DNA of 64,000 bases from Molossus alvarezi (lineage: Eukaryota > Chordata > Mammalia > Chiroptera > Molossidae). Each line of letters starts with the position of its first letter. Position 1 is the stretch's first letter. Of the stretch, positions 23,591 through 33,018 are shown one piece after another. The position numbers and the translations under genes are program-made. The DNA is taken from positions 129,176,001 through 129,240,000 of the forward strand of contig CM073886.1 of the NCBI GenBank assembly GCA_037176705.1. The letters are read 5' to 3'. The notes beneath the pieces were generated by a model. The model did no database searches. It was not told where the DNA came from and worked only from the letters and a program-made list of their open reading frames with translations.

Positions 23591-24179
23591 ATTAATGACA
23601 AGGGAACCACTGGAGGCCTGCCCTAAGGCGTGTGGCAGGGCAGCCGGTCAGCCCCAGGTGCCCTGAGGCAGAAGAGCAAGTGAGGCTCCGAGCAGTGTCT
23701 TTCCTCAGCAAGACAAGAGGATTGTAGGAGCTTTGCCTTGACTGGCAGGCACAGGGGTGGCCTTTAAAAAGAAGCCAAACAGACATCTCTCTTTTAGGGA
23801 GCCCCTGACCCGTGCCAATTGAGTCGGCCAATATTTTATGGACAGAAATGCCCAGGAGGGGAAAACTGAGGAGGCTTCGGACGTGGAGGAAGTCCCTCAG
23901 GGGGACAGCGTTTCCTAAGGGGCGCCCCAGAGGGGCCGAACTGCTTCCATTGGGGAGAAAAAGACTCGGGCAGTAAGGGCGCCGGAGGGTGCGCGTCTGG
24001 AGTAATTTCAGGGCTTTTTCCATCTCGCCTGATGTGGCAACAAGGAGAGATTTGTTCGTTTTATTTATTTATTTCCTATTTTAAGATTTTTCTTTATTCC
24101 CCCCCCACCCCCTCCCGGCCACTCCGGTTGGGTTTTCCATCTGACTCATAATTCCTTCTGAAAGTGGAGTGGAATTCAT
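23591..24179. other. Region just upstream of the PARP8 CpG island
   Basis: No gene or repeat recognised. CpG content rises after about 23,870, so promoter-proximal elements may lie here. A C-rich and poly-T patch is at 24,061-24,118. Confidence 0.45.
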
Positions 24180-24639
24180 AAAAGTGGCGGTGGGGGGGCT
24201 GGCCCGGAGCCCCAAGGCGTCTTCACTTCCTACATTCCCACCGAGCCGGCCCGCGCCCGGGACGACGGCGACCATCGCAGCCCCGGCGGCCGGGGCCGGG
24301 TGACCGGCGGCGGGCGCGGGAGGGTCTGCGGCGGGCGGCGCTGCAGCAGCCCAGGCACCGCCGCCGCCCGCGGGCGCGAGTGTGCGCGGGAGTGGAGGCC
24401 GGCGTGCGGGCCGCGGGGGGCGTGCGCGCGGGAGGCGGAGCGGGGCTCGCCCCTCGCCGGCGCCCGCCGCCCCGCCGTTGCTCGCTCTCCGGCCGCCGCC
24501 CGCACCCCGGGCCCCCGCGGCCCCCGCTCCGGGCGGGGGAGGGAGAAAGTGAGACTCGGTGTCATCAGCATCCATTGTCAGGAAGGAGGAAATTGCAATC
24601 CAGCGGCGGCGAGCGGCAGCTGGGCGGTCACATCTGGGA

Positions 24640-24804
24640 ATGCAAAGCCGACCCCCCTCCCCCTCCCCCGCCGCCTCCTCCCTCGCCCGGGATCACTTCC
24701 GAAGCCGCTTCGCCTTCGGCCCCTGCCTCGGCCAGAGGTTTCATTTTTCACTGAGTATTTACGAAAGCTGGAAGCGTGCGAGGGGGTGGGGTGGGTGGAA
24801 ATAG
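24640..24804 (+). promoter_or_regulatory. PARP8: Upstream ORF in the probable PARP8 5' UTR
   Basis: The only ATG between about 24,300 and the main start begins a 54-codon ORF. It starts MQSRPPSPSPAASS and ends ARGWGGWK followed by a stop, 29 nt before the main ATG and in a different frame. If the 5' UTR includes this stretch unspliced, it would be a classic translation-damping uORF. Use depends on the transcription start and on any 5' splicing. Confidence 0.5.
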
Positions 24805-24833
24805 CGGCTGCTTCTTTTCCAGGGGTGGATTTC

Positions 24834-24924
24834 ATGGGGATGTGTTCAAGGCAAGAGCGAATTCAGAAGGATATCGACGTCGTGCTCCAGAAGTCCAGAG
24901 CCGAGAAGGACTGCCTGTTTGCAG
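24834..24924 (+). CDS. PARP8: PARP8 coding exon 1 (N-terminal 30 codons)
   Basis: Starts the mono-ADP-ribosyltransferase PARP8 (ARTD16), a large (about 850-residue) enzyme whose catalytic PARP domain is C-terminal and therefore far outside this window. The encoded start MGMCSRQERIQKDIDVV, then LQKSRAEKDCLFA, agrees with the vertebrate PARP8 N-terminus as I remember it, with about one conservative change (Leu for Ile). The exon ends GCAG at a consensus donor GTGAGT, leaving one base (phase 1). I chose the ATG at 24,834 because it gives the conserved Met-Gly-Met-Cys start. Its context is weak at -3 (T) but has G at +4; the second ATG, codon 3, has G at -3. No in-frame stop exists upstream to 24,300. 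The protein family is intracellular and transfers single ADP-ribose units from NAD+. Nothing catalytic lies in this exon. Confidence 0.92.
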
Positions 24925-25783
24925 GTGAGTCCTCGCCTCCCCGAGCCTCGGACCCCGCGCAGCTCCTCGGCCGCCCGCCGCCCCTTCCCAGGGTGCTGAC
25001 CGCGACGTGTGTGGCCGGGGTGGGGGTGGGTCGCACGTCCCCATTCCGGGGATCGTTTGGCAGCAGCTGCTGCAGCGAGAGCGCGAGCCAACAGGGGGAG
25101 GGGGCGTCAGCCGGGCCCCTTCCCCTCCCCCGGCCCGGGGCGGCCGGCAGCGGCGTCCGAACCCGGGCGGCCCTGCCGGGGGCCTCCGTTGTATTTTTGG
25201 CCCCGTGCACGCCCGAGCTCCGAGCCCGCCGCCGGGGTTTCGGCAGCGGCAGCGACCGAGCGGGGCGGGCGGGACCGGCGGGTTTGCGCAGCGGCCGGAG
25301 CGGCGGCGGCCGGGAACCGAGCCCGCTGCGCTGCGCCGCGCTCGCCGCTGCGCCCAGGCCCGGGCAGCGCCGGGCCGACCGCGGCTCCGCAGCGCCGTCC
25401 AGCCCCTCCGGCCGCCGTGCGTGGCCCGGAAAGAGGGATGCCGGGGTGCCCGCGTCGCCCAGCGTCCCCTCCTGGCGGCCGTCCTGCGTCCATTGTCCTC
25501 CCCCGGGGGAGGGATCGCGTTGGGCTCTCGCAGCCTCGAGTTCGGCGGGGGCCGCTTCCGGCCGCCCCGACCGGGCCGGTCCCGCCGTTGCCATGGCACC
25601 CGGCACTTGTTGCGGGGGGGCGGCCTCCCGCGGCGTGGGCCGGGGCATCCCCTCCCGCGCGCCGGGGTCCCCGCGGACTCCAGCCCTCGCGTCCCGCGGG
25701 GTCGGGCCTGGCTCCACTCACGGGGGCCCCAGCCTGCCCGGGACCGTCCACCCAGCAGCTTCTAACAGGACTTTCTCTTTCAG
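24925..25783 (+). other. PARP8: PARP8 intron 1 (859 bp, inside the CpG island)
   Basis: Begins GTGAGT and ends with a pyrimidine tract and CAG (ggactttctctttcag). It is almost entirely CpG-rich, so promoter or alternative first-exon activity may extend through it. It contains a near-perfect RFX X-box (25,587-25,600) and an ATG at 25,438 that is open in frame into exon 2. Confidence 0.85.
25587..25600. promoter_or_regulatory. RFX X-box-like motif in intron 1
   Basis: GTTGCCATGGCACC matches the palindromic X-box consensus GTTGCCATGGCAAC at 13 of 14 positions. RFX factors bind such sites in promoters of ciliary and other genes. A match in a GC-rich island can arise by chance, so binding is inference. 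Confidence 0.45.
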
Positions 25784-25838
25784 ATTTCAGATACTCCGAT
25801 TCCACCTTTACCTTCACTTACCTTGGAGGCTCCAAAAG
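25784..25838 (+). CDS. PARP8: PARP8 coding exon 2
   Basis: With the last G of exon 1 it encodes DFRYSDSTFTFTYLGGSK plus two bases of the next codon (AG, so Ser or Arg). This continues the PARP8 N-terminus; the remembered orthologue reads very similarly (Tyr-Val-Gly-Gly-Pro-Arg-Ser), so Val to Leu and Pro-Arg to Ser-Lys are the apparent differences. The acceptor is good; the donor AAAAG/GTATTT is weak at +4 to +6. The exon is 55 nt and ends in phase 2. A run of 21 T lies 80 bp downstream. Confidence 0.9.
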
Positions 25839-25918
25839 GTATTTGTGTGTCTGGAGTTGCTTCATTTCCTGTTCACACGCGTGTGTTTCCTTTGTTCCTA
25901 GTGTGTTCCGTGTTGGGA

Positions 25919-25939
25919 TTTTTTTTTTTTTTTTTTTTT
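25919..25939. repeat. Poly-T run (21 T)
   Basis: Uninterrupted T21 about 80 bp downstream of the exon 2 donor. It is not attached to a recognisable SINE. Confidence 0.95.
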
Positions 25940-26864
25940 AACTCTTGTTGCTGCCCTTTAACCACATCCCATGTCGCGGTGCTCGGTTTTAATAGCACGG
26001 GGAAATAAATGTTTGGTCCACGCGTGTCTTAAGCTCAGGCCACGGGCAGTGGGCAGAACTCGTGCCCTGCTCACGTTAGAGCTTTTCTATGCAGTAGCTT
26101 GCTCCTCCGGCTTTTGGGGGTTGATACAGTCAAGCGGGTGCAAAACTGGAATACTGGGTGTGAAGTGAAATGCCGAAAAGATATAAGATGTCACACCATA
26201 GTCGGGTCAGAAGTAACGCTTTTCCTGGTGAATAGCTGCTCCATGTTTTCATGTTTTCTACGGTTGACATAAACATGCAGTCTGCCAATTCTCCATACTT
26301 TTTCTTTTTCCTAAGGTGTGATGTTCTGGGGTTCACATTTGAAGGAACACATATGGAAGTTACATGCGTGTAGCTGTAGGGTATCCCTTCTTTCTTGAGG
26401 GGGAAGAATGACAAATGCGTACAGTAATACTAAATTGTTAACATTTAGGAGGTAGAGTTAAAATGAAAAATAGCATTAAAACATGTCTTGCTACCTTCAC
26501 TTGTTAAGTTCGGATTTTCTCTCTTTTAGCCCTTTGGGAACATAGTGGCTTAAATGAGCAGTGACCACATATGAGAACTGTCAGAGATCTAGCCTTGCAG
26601 GGAGGATTTGCCGTTCAGTATCATTTGATCACATTCCACAATATCTCTTCGCTAATGGAAACATTTATGAACATATTAACTGCAGAAGAAGCTTTCTTCT
26701 GTAAACATATTTTTTTAAAACTTGAATTAAGGTAGATCTTTAAAATGCTAGGCTCAGTTGCTGCAGTCTACATTTCAACAAAGCTTTAATGAAAACAGTG
26801 ATAAGGTTTCCCACATGTACAATTTGTCTATGCGTCAGAATTGTATTGGATTTTATCTTGTCTT
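25940..26864. other. Intronic DNA, nothing assigned
   Basis: No repeat or exon recognised. Confidence 0.5.
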
Positions 26865-26995
26865 TTAATTTTTTTTAACTCTTTTATTGAATTCATTGAT
26901 GTGGCGTTGGTTAATAAAATTGCATAGGTGTCAGGTGTACAGTTCTATAATGCATCCTCTGTATATTGTATTGTGTGTTCATTCCAAGTGGGATT
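26865..26995 (-). mobile_element. L1 LINE 3' end, short 5'-truncated copy (antisense)
   Basis: 'cttttattgaattcattgat', 'ggttaataaaattgcatagg' and 'tcaggtgtacagttctataa' are the antisense 3' terminus of laurasiatherian L1 elements. Only about 130 bp are present. Confidence 0.7.
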
Positions 26996-27214
26996 GGTAT
27001 ATTGATTCCATTTACTAGTTGAAAATATAATATGTGCTTCTTGGGACAGAGTAAAATTATAGTGCTTCTTAATTTACCATTGTCTTTGTAAGTATGAAGA
27101 GAAAAGAATAAGTTAGAGAAGATTCAACTCAACCCTGCTCCTACACTTACTATCTAGAGGACATTGGTGTATGACTAATATATTCTTGGATTATGTTAAC
27201 AATTAAAATAAAAG

Positions 27215-27546
27215 TATACCTCTGAGATATTGTGGGTTCGGTTCCACAGAAATGGAACCACAGAAATAAAGCAAATATTGCAGTAAAGTGAATTACATGA
27301 ATAGTTTGGTTTTCCAGTGCACATAAAACTTATGTTTACACTATACTGTAGTCAGTTAAGTTTGCAATAGCATTATGTCTAAAAACACCGGGAATCTACC
27401 TTAATTAAAAAACTACTTTATTGATAAAAAATGTTAGCCGTCAGCTGAGACTTCAGCAAGTCCTAATCTTTTTGCTGGTGGAGGGCCTTACCTTCAGTCT
27501 GCAGGACACACAATATCTGTGAAGTGCAGTGAGCCAGGTATGCAGA
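27215..27546. mobile_element. Tigger1-like (TcMar/pogo) internally deleted DNA transposon
   Basis: The left end 'tacctctgagatattgtggg' and right end 'aatatctgtgaagtgcagtg' with 'ccaggta' are the two Tigger1 terminal regions. Between them 'ctgtagtcagttaagtttgc' and 'taatctttttgctggtggag' also match. The transposase interior is missing, so this is a non-autonomous copy of about 330 bp. It is flanked by TA as expected. Confidence 0.85.
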
Positions 27547-27617
27547 CAAGCCTTTTGCTGAGAACACTGCCCCTGGGAGCAGGTCAGTATCTGTTTGAGC
27601 GGCCTCTGAACTGCTCA

Positions 27618-27790
27618 CTAGTAGAAAGCCCTGGGTAAGCTGTTCGACTCATTAGCTTTATTATTTTCAATTAGCTCCCCGAATTCTTTTGGCCTCAGTT
27701 TACTTATGTGTACCGTGAGAGGAGGGTGCACTGCACCCTTAATCTCTTTAAAATGTGTTAGTAGATACCCAGTAAGATTCTTTATCAGTA
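27618..27790 (+). repeat. MIR SINE, diverged
   Basis: 'gccctgggtaagctgttc' and 'ttggcctcagtttacttatg' followed by a TGTACC block resemble the MIR core, with extra bases between. Confidence 0.5.
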
Positions 27791-29759
27791 AATTGCCCAA
27801 CGAGTGTTAACAAGCAGGAGGTGGGGAAGGTATGCATGCCTCCAGGAGCTGGGCCAGGGGGCTGGGATGAATAATTAACCACTGGAGATAACATCACGTT
27901 TCACTGGAAGAACTGGGACCAAGGTTGCTTTTAAAGTAAGGGATGTTTACTTTTCTCTGTAATCCTATTAGGGGACAGTGTTTTCTTTTGGCCCTGATTT
28001 AAATACCAGGCCCTGTGCTTCTAAGGTGGCTGGCCTGGTAAAGAAGAAGAAGAAAAAAAATGTTGACCTGATTTGTCTTCCCAGGAGCTTGTTCTACAAA
28101 ACAATACTCTATCCAGGGAGGTTTTAGTGTAGTAGTAGTAATCTCCTTAATGCCAATCCCTCTGTAGGTTTCTTAGCTAGTAGCAGAGGAGACATCTTTT
28201 TCTGAAAATAAAGATGTGAAAATATGTATTGTTTTAACTACATTAGAATCTGATATTTAGTATGTTTCTCATTGCAACGTGTCAATTGAGCATTGAAAAT
28301 TGAAACAGTCTTGCTCTGTTTTGATTTCATGTGCTTAGCAACTTAAAATATGCAATTAATAGTGTTATTTGGAGTAAATTAGACTTCATCATTATAGGAA
28401 TTCTATGGAGGGGTAGTGCATGATTATCCTAAATTATCTTTAACTATCATTTTATCTAAGCCATTGAGAACACATTTCAAGAATAATTTTTAATTCGGGT
28501 TGGATGGAGATGAAACTTAACCCACGGTTTCCTTTCTGGCCCCCTCCAAGAATGAGTTACACTTTGTTCCTCAGGCGAAGGTTGATCTTACATGTTCCCA
28601 TTCAAAAAAAAAGAAGGAATGTTGAGGACTTTTTCTATATGTACTTTTTTGTGTGTCTGTGGGTTAAGAGAAAATGCCAAGAAGTGGCAGTGTCAGGCCT
28701 GGCTGGTGGCCTGGTAAAGGGCCCTTCATTCAGAGGTCCTCGGAGGGACAGAGGGCCCGTTAGCATGTTATCCTGATGTTAGGCGAGGAAAGGGGGAGCG
28801 GATGGCCCCCTGGAAGGCTGAGTTCATCCCGTTTTCCCTCCTGGGGGTTCATGGATTATTATTGTTCTCCCCTTGGGCCGTGCAAACCGAGGCTGAGAGT
28901 CTACGAGGCTGAGAGTCTGCGAAACATGCTCCAGTGGGCTCAGCTAAACCACCGAGCTGCCTCTGCACCCTGCCCTGTCGCGACCTGTGCTCTTTTCGAG
29001 CTGGGAGACACTTTAACATAAAAGAAATTAGGCAGATACTTACCTGAGAGGGGTCGTTGTTTAGTGTCTTTTGATTGAGAAACAGTGAGAGAGGAAGTGT
29101 TTGATGTTATAAATCTGATGATGCGTACCATCTTCCTATGCTTGAATACTTGTATATGTCCGGCAAGGCTAACTCCTTTTAGCTGTGGTCTTTATAGCAC
29201 CTCTGACTCCTGGACTGCTCGGTCCTGCGCCACAGCTCCCGTGGGTCAGCGCCCGCGTGGGCCTTCTACCCAGTGCTGCCTCCCAGTTTCGGGGCTGTGT
29301 CCAGAACTGTCAGCCAGGGGCCTCAACTGTACGCAGTGTGTGTTTATGCAAAAAGTGTTCCTTCCCTGCACGCGGTCATGCTGGTGGTCTCCCGCCTGCT
29401 CTTGGTCCCGTGTTACTGGCAGAAAACTTAAGACCACGAAGGTTAGGAATTCTGGACCTTCATCTCACTTGTGGTGGGACATGCCGTTAGTGATGGAAGA
29501 AACGGAAAGGATCCAGGGAGTAGTGACACCTACGGGGAGGATGGGACCTCAGGCTGAGTCTCTGCCCAACTTAACAAAAACAGGGAGAGCAAGGGGAACC
29601 CCTGGACCTGGCCCCACCCCCCTGGGGACTCCTGGAGAGGGATTTCCAGCACCAAAAGTCCTGTGAAGTTAGAACTAAGGTTTTATAAACACACAAATAG
29701 TAATTGGTATTGTAAAAGGAATTAGAAAAAGAGATAAACCTGGAAGATGATTTCTTCAT
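27791..29759. other. Intronic DNA, nothing assigned apart from a small tandem duplication
   Basis: Contains a GC-richer stretch at 28,690-29,660 with several overlapping ORFs (up to 193 codons at 29,085-29,666), none with family motifs. See the 28,888 duplication. Confidence 0.45.
28888..28919. repeat. 16-bp tandem duplication
   Basis: CGAGGCTGAGAGTCTA followed directly by CGAGGCTGAGAGTCTG. Two units with one mismatch, so a recent local duplication. Confidence 0.95.
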
Positions 29760-29900
29760 CTTCTATTAGTATATTAGAATGTATTCTTTTAGAAATTTTA
29801 TCTGTCTATATGCATATGAGATATATGTGTCCACGGACTGTATTATATTCTTTTGAGACCTCGCTGCTTTTCACCCAGGAATATAATGATGTCTTTCTTC
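29760..29900 (-). mobile_element. Possible old L1 3' fragment (antisense)
   Basis: 'tgtctatatgcatatgagat' and 'ctcgctgcttttcaccca' resemble the antisense 3' region of old L1. Short and diverged. Confidence 0.35.
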
Positions 29901-30224
29901 TTAGACAGGCTATGAGAATATAGAAATGTTTATTAAATTGGGAGTTCTTCCAATCAAGGGATGTGACTCTGCATAAGGACTCAAATATGTATATTAGAAA
30001 TGATCAATACATCGGAAATTTGAGTTGGCTGCATAGGTGCCCCCTTCCCTGTATGAAAAGACAGCCTTGCGTGTGGTCAGGGGTAGAATTGGCATCTTCT
30101 GCAGTGCACCCCTTGTGTTAGGAGGTTCTGTCCACGTGAATGTTTTGGAACATCAAATAGGCCACAACAGTAATACTGCTCTGCAGTCCCTCACATTGCG
30201 GATGTGCACGCTGAGGTCTGCCTC
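29901..30224. other. Intronic DNA, nothing assigned
   Basis: No repeat or exon recognised. Confidence 0.5.
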
Positions 30225-30520
30225 TCTTCCTCCCCCTGGGCCTTTGCTTGTGCTGCCTGGAGCCCCCATCTGTGTCCTGCACCCCCTGCTCCTCCTGAGG
30301 CCTAGTCAGCCTGCATTGTCCAGATCTTTGCTGAGCTGAACTCCCCTCTGAGGGCCTTTCTAAAACCACGTTGTCGCAGTGTATGGTTAGCACGTGTTCA
30401 CTTGCCGTCTGTCTGAAGGGGAGCCTCTTGGAGGCAGGGTCTGTGCAGTTTCCGCAGGCCCCAGCCTTCTGCCTAGTACAGGGTATTTTCTCAACAAATA
30501 GATGTTGAATGAATTACTCA
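30225..30520 (+). repeat. L2 LINE 3' end (sense)
   Basis: 'gggcctttgcttgtgctgcc', 'ctcttggaggcagggtctgt', 'ctgcctagtacagg' and 'tcaacaaatagatgttgaat' are the standard order of the L2 3' end. Confidence 0.8.
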
Positions 30521-31182
30521 ATGAGTGCTGAAAGGCCTCCTGCAGGGGAGAGGCAGCTCCCTAACCAAAATGACCAGGTGTACAGGTCCTCAGATCCTTC
30601 CCAAAGTCTGGTGATGCGACTTCAGAGTGACAGAGCTGCCTCGCCGAGTCTCACGCCCTGTTCTCTGGGTCACATGCTCTAAGGATTTCTGGGGACAGAT
30701 AGAAATGCGATTGTTTGGGGTCATTGGGAACTATGGGGACGGTGGCACACGAGAATTTGGATTCCGAGAGTATTTACTTCAGTTTCACAGAATCAGCGGA
30801 GCTCTGTGATCAAGCAGATTTCTTGGCAGGGGAGGTCAACCCACCTGGCCTCCCCAGTGTGCAATTTACTTGGGTTGCCACGGAGAGCAACAGACTACTT
30901 GATTGCCAAGTGGGTTTGTTCTCTCTGGACTTCCTTAGGCAGGAGAAGGCACGGCGCCCGCAGGAGGGGCTGGGGGTGGGGGTGGGGATGGGGTGGAGAG
31001 GTCTCCAGTCATCGCAGAGTCATCGGTTCCCTTCTGAAGGCTGCGCGTGCTCACCCAGGAGTCTGGAGCGAGGCGATGGCTTTGAAGCCATCAAGTGTTC
31101 CTTAAGTTTCAGAATGAAAAGAAGGATCTTTTTTTTTTTTTAATTTAAAAATTAGCCTGTTCCTTTTGGCAATGGGGACTTG
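30521..31182. other. Intronic DNA, nothing assigned
   Basis: A GGGGGT-type G-rich patch lies at 30,968-30,995 and a T-run at 31,130. No exon recognised. Confidence 0.5.
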
Positions 31183-31196
31183 CTCATTATAATTTT

Positions 31197-31423
31197 TTTT
31201 TTTAATCCTCACCCGAGGACATTTTTCGTTCAGATAGAAAGGGAGGGAGAGAGAGAGAGAAGCATTGACGTGAGAGGGACACATTGAGTGGCTGCCACCC
31301 ACACGGACCCAACCAGGACCGCGGACAAACTGCAACCGAGGTACGTGCCCTCAGCAGGAACCGAACCCGGGTCTCTCCGGACTGCAGTCCGACGCTCTAA
31401 CTGCTGAGCCAAACCGGCCAGGG
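31197..31423 (-). mobile_element. VES-type SINE (antisense to PARP8)
   Basis: On the + strand: poly-T, AATCCTCACCCGAGGACATT, the 'aaactgcaaccgaggtacgt' block, antisense B box CCGAACCCGG, and 'aaaccggccagggc'. The TSD is CTCATTATAATTTT (31,183) and CTCATTTTAATTTT (31,424). Confidence 0.95.
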
Positions 31424-31437
31424 CTCATTTTAATTTT

Positions 31438-32669
31438 GTTATGTCAATTATTATCCAAAATAATGACTTTAAAAAACAAGCATGTTCATTGGAGCCCTCG
31501 GGACCTACCTTGAAGGCTGAATGAGGGAGATGGGGTGTCGTAGCCCGTCCTCACTTACAGCTGCTTTGCTCATTTCTGTGCTGTCTACAATGTTCTTAGA
31601 AATGGGTTTCATTGTCAAATGAGTTTTAAAACCACAGATCTAAAATAACCACCAAATTTAACACACATATAACTTTATGGACGCTTCTATATTAACAACA
31701 CGTTTAAACTCCATTTATTTCATGGCTTAAGGTAATACTACCGATCGTGTTTATTGGGCATACTCTCAGCTGTCCTTTCTGCTTCCTTGACATCCTGTGT
31801 CTACAACAAAGACGGATGAGTATGTGTTCAGCTATTTTACATTTCGTAGCTGTACATACTGAGAGGCTGGGGTCATTTAACCAACTCACCGTCACTAAGA
31901 AGTAGTCACCGCAGTGTGAGTCTACGGGGCATTGATGGAACTGGAGTAGCTGGGAATGTGTGAGGATGGGGGGGGGTTGCTGATGGACGTCTGCCAGGGC
32001 ATTGCTGAGAACCTGCTGGTGGGCGCGCAGAGTGCCTGAGCCCAGGGCTGAGCATTAATAGTCAGGAAATTCTGTACATTGGCCGAGCAACCCTTATGCA
32101 GATACTCGGCCGATCTGTTTCAATTCCCCGTCATTCTCCTCTGCAGCGTTACAGAAGATGGACGAGGGACATTTTACCAGTCCAAGACCTCTTTGGCAAT
32201 CCTCTGCACAGATTCGCTTGGGGATAGACTCTGTGTGGTAGATGAATCTTGCGCTAAGGGAGCTGCCGTTGACTTGCATGAAATCTTAGTCAAGTTGCTG
32301 ACATCTAATCTTCCTCTTTTTTATTCTCTAAATTTCTGAAGTTCCGTCTTCCGTGCGTCCCAGGAAAGACTAATAAGAAGTAATGCCTTTGTGGGTAATG
32401 CTGGTCATGCTGTTTTGTTGTGACATCATTTAGGTTTTCTGTTCGGTTTTCTCACTTAAAGGTCAGACAGTTAAACCAGCACCTGGAAACAACCCGTCGT
32501 TTCTCTTTAAAAGCAGCATCTCTTCCCCCACCTTTCACTGCTTAGTAGCACATCACGTGAGCCAGGTGTGGGGGTCACAGTCTCAGGATTCTTGTGTCCC
32601 ACCTTTTTCACGTCTTTCAAAGCACCGACTCTGGCTGACACCCTGGCTGGCCTCTCCGTCCCGCCCCAT
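31438..32669. other. Intronic DNA, nothing assigned
   Basis: No exon or clear repeat. An 86-codon ORF at 32,079-32,339 has an ordinary composition, but I recognise no family. Confidence 0.45.
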
Positions 32670-32748
32670 GTGGACACGTGACTTAGGCCAGTCTCTCTAA
32701 CCTGTGTCTTTCAGTTCTCACCCATCAGTGTATTTGTATCTGAACTCA
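32670..32748 (+). repeat. MIR SINE fragment, interrupted by a VES SINE
   Basis: 'cgtgacttaggccagtctc', 'taacctgtgtctttcagttc' and 'tcacccatcagtg' match the MIR core. It stops at the insertion site of the next SINE. Confidence 0.45.
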
Positions 32749-33006
32749 TTTTTTTTTTTATCCTCACCCGAGGACATTTTTTCCATTTTTTGTTCAGGTA
32801 GAGTGGGAGGGAGAGAGAGGAAGAGAGAGAGAGAGAGAGAGAAACATCGACGTGAAAGGGACACATCGAGTGGCTGCCACCCGCACGACCCAAACAGGGC
32901 CGGGGACAAACTGCAACCGAGGTACGTGCCCTTAGCAGGAACCGAACCTGGGTCTCTCCAGACCGCAGGCCGACGCTCTAACCGCTGAGCCAAACCAGCC
33001 AGGGCG
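32749..33006 (-). mobile_element. VES-type SINE (antisense to PARP8)
   Basis: Full copy with an expanded GA stretch. The TSD is GTATCTGAACTC at 32,736 and 33,007. On the PARP8 strand it contains ccattttttgttcag/gtagag, an acceptor-like string (AG at 32,796-32,797). Confidence 0.96.
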
Positions 33007-33018
33007 GTATCTGAACTC

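Larger units (their letters stand above)
24180..25760 (+). promoter_or_regulatory. PARP8: CpG island: probable PARP8 promoter, 5' UTR and intron 1
   Basis: A sharply bounded block of very high G+C with dense CpG, unlike the flanks. It contains the first coding exon and all of intron 1. GC-box-like strings (for example GGGCGGGGGAGGG near 24,529) are present, and I see no convincing TATA box, which fits a broad CpG-island promoter. The transcription start cannot be placed from sequence; roughly 24,230-24,650 is plausible. Many overlapping ORFs up to 533 codons in five or six frames come from the scarcity of stop codons at this composition. Confidence 0.88.

Noticed and set aside
24300..25941. 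Large overlapping ORFs (up to 533 codons) on both strands across the CpG island
   Set aside because: Nearly all frames are open because stop codons are rare at this GC. Only the two short PARP8 exons match a known protein and have splice sites.
29085..29666. 193-codon + strand open frame
   Set aside because: Other frames are equally open, composition is that of the local GC-rich DNA, and there is no recognisable domain or splice structure.
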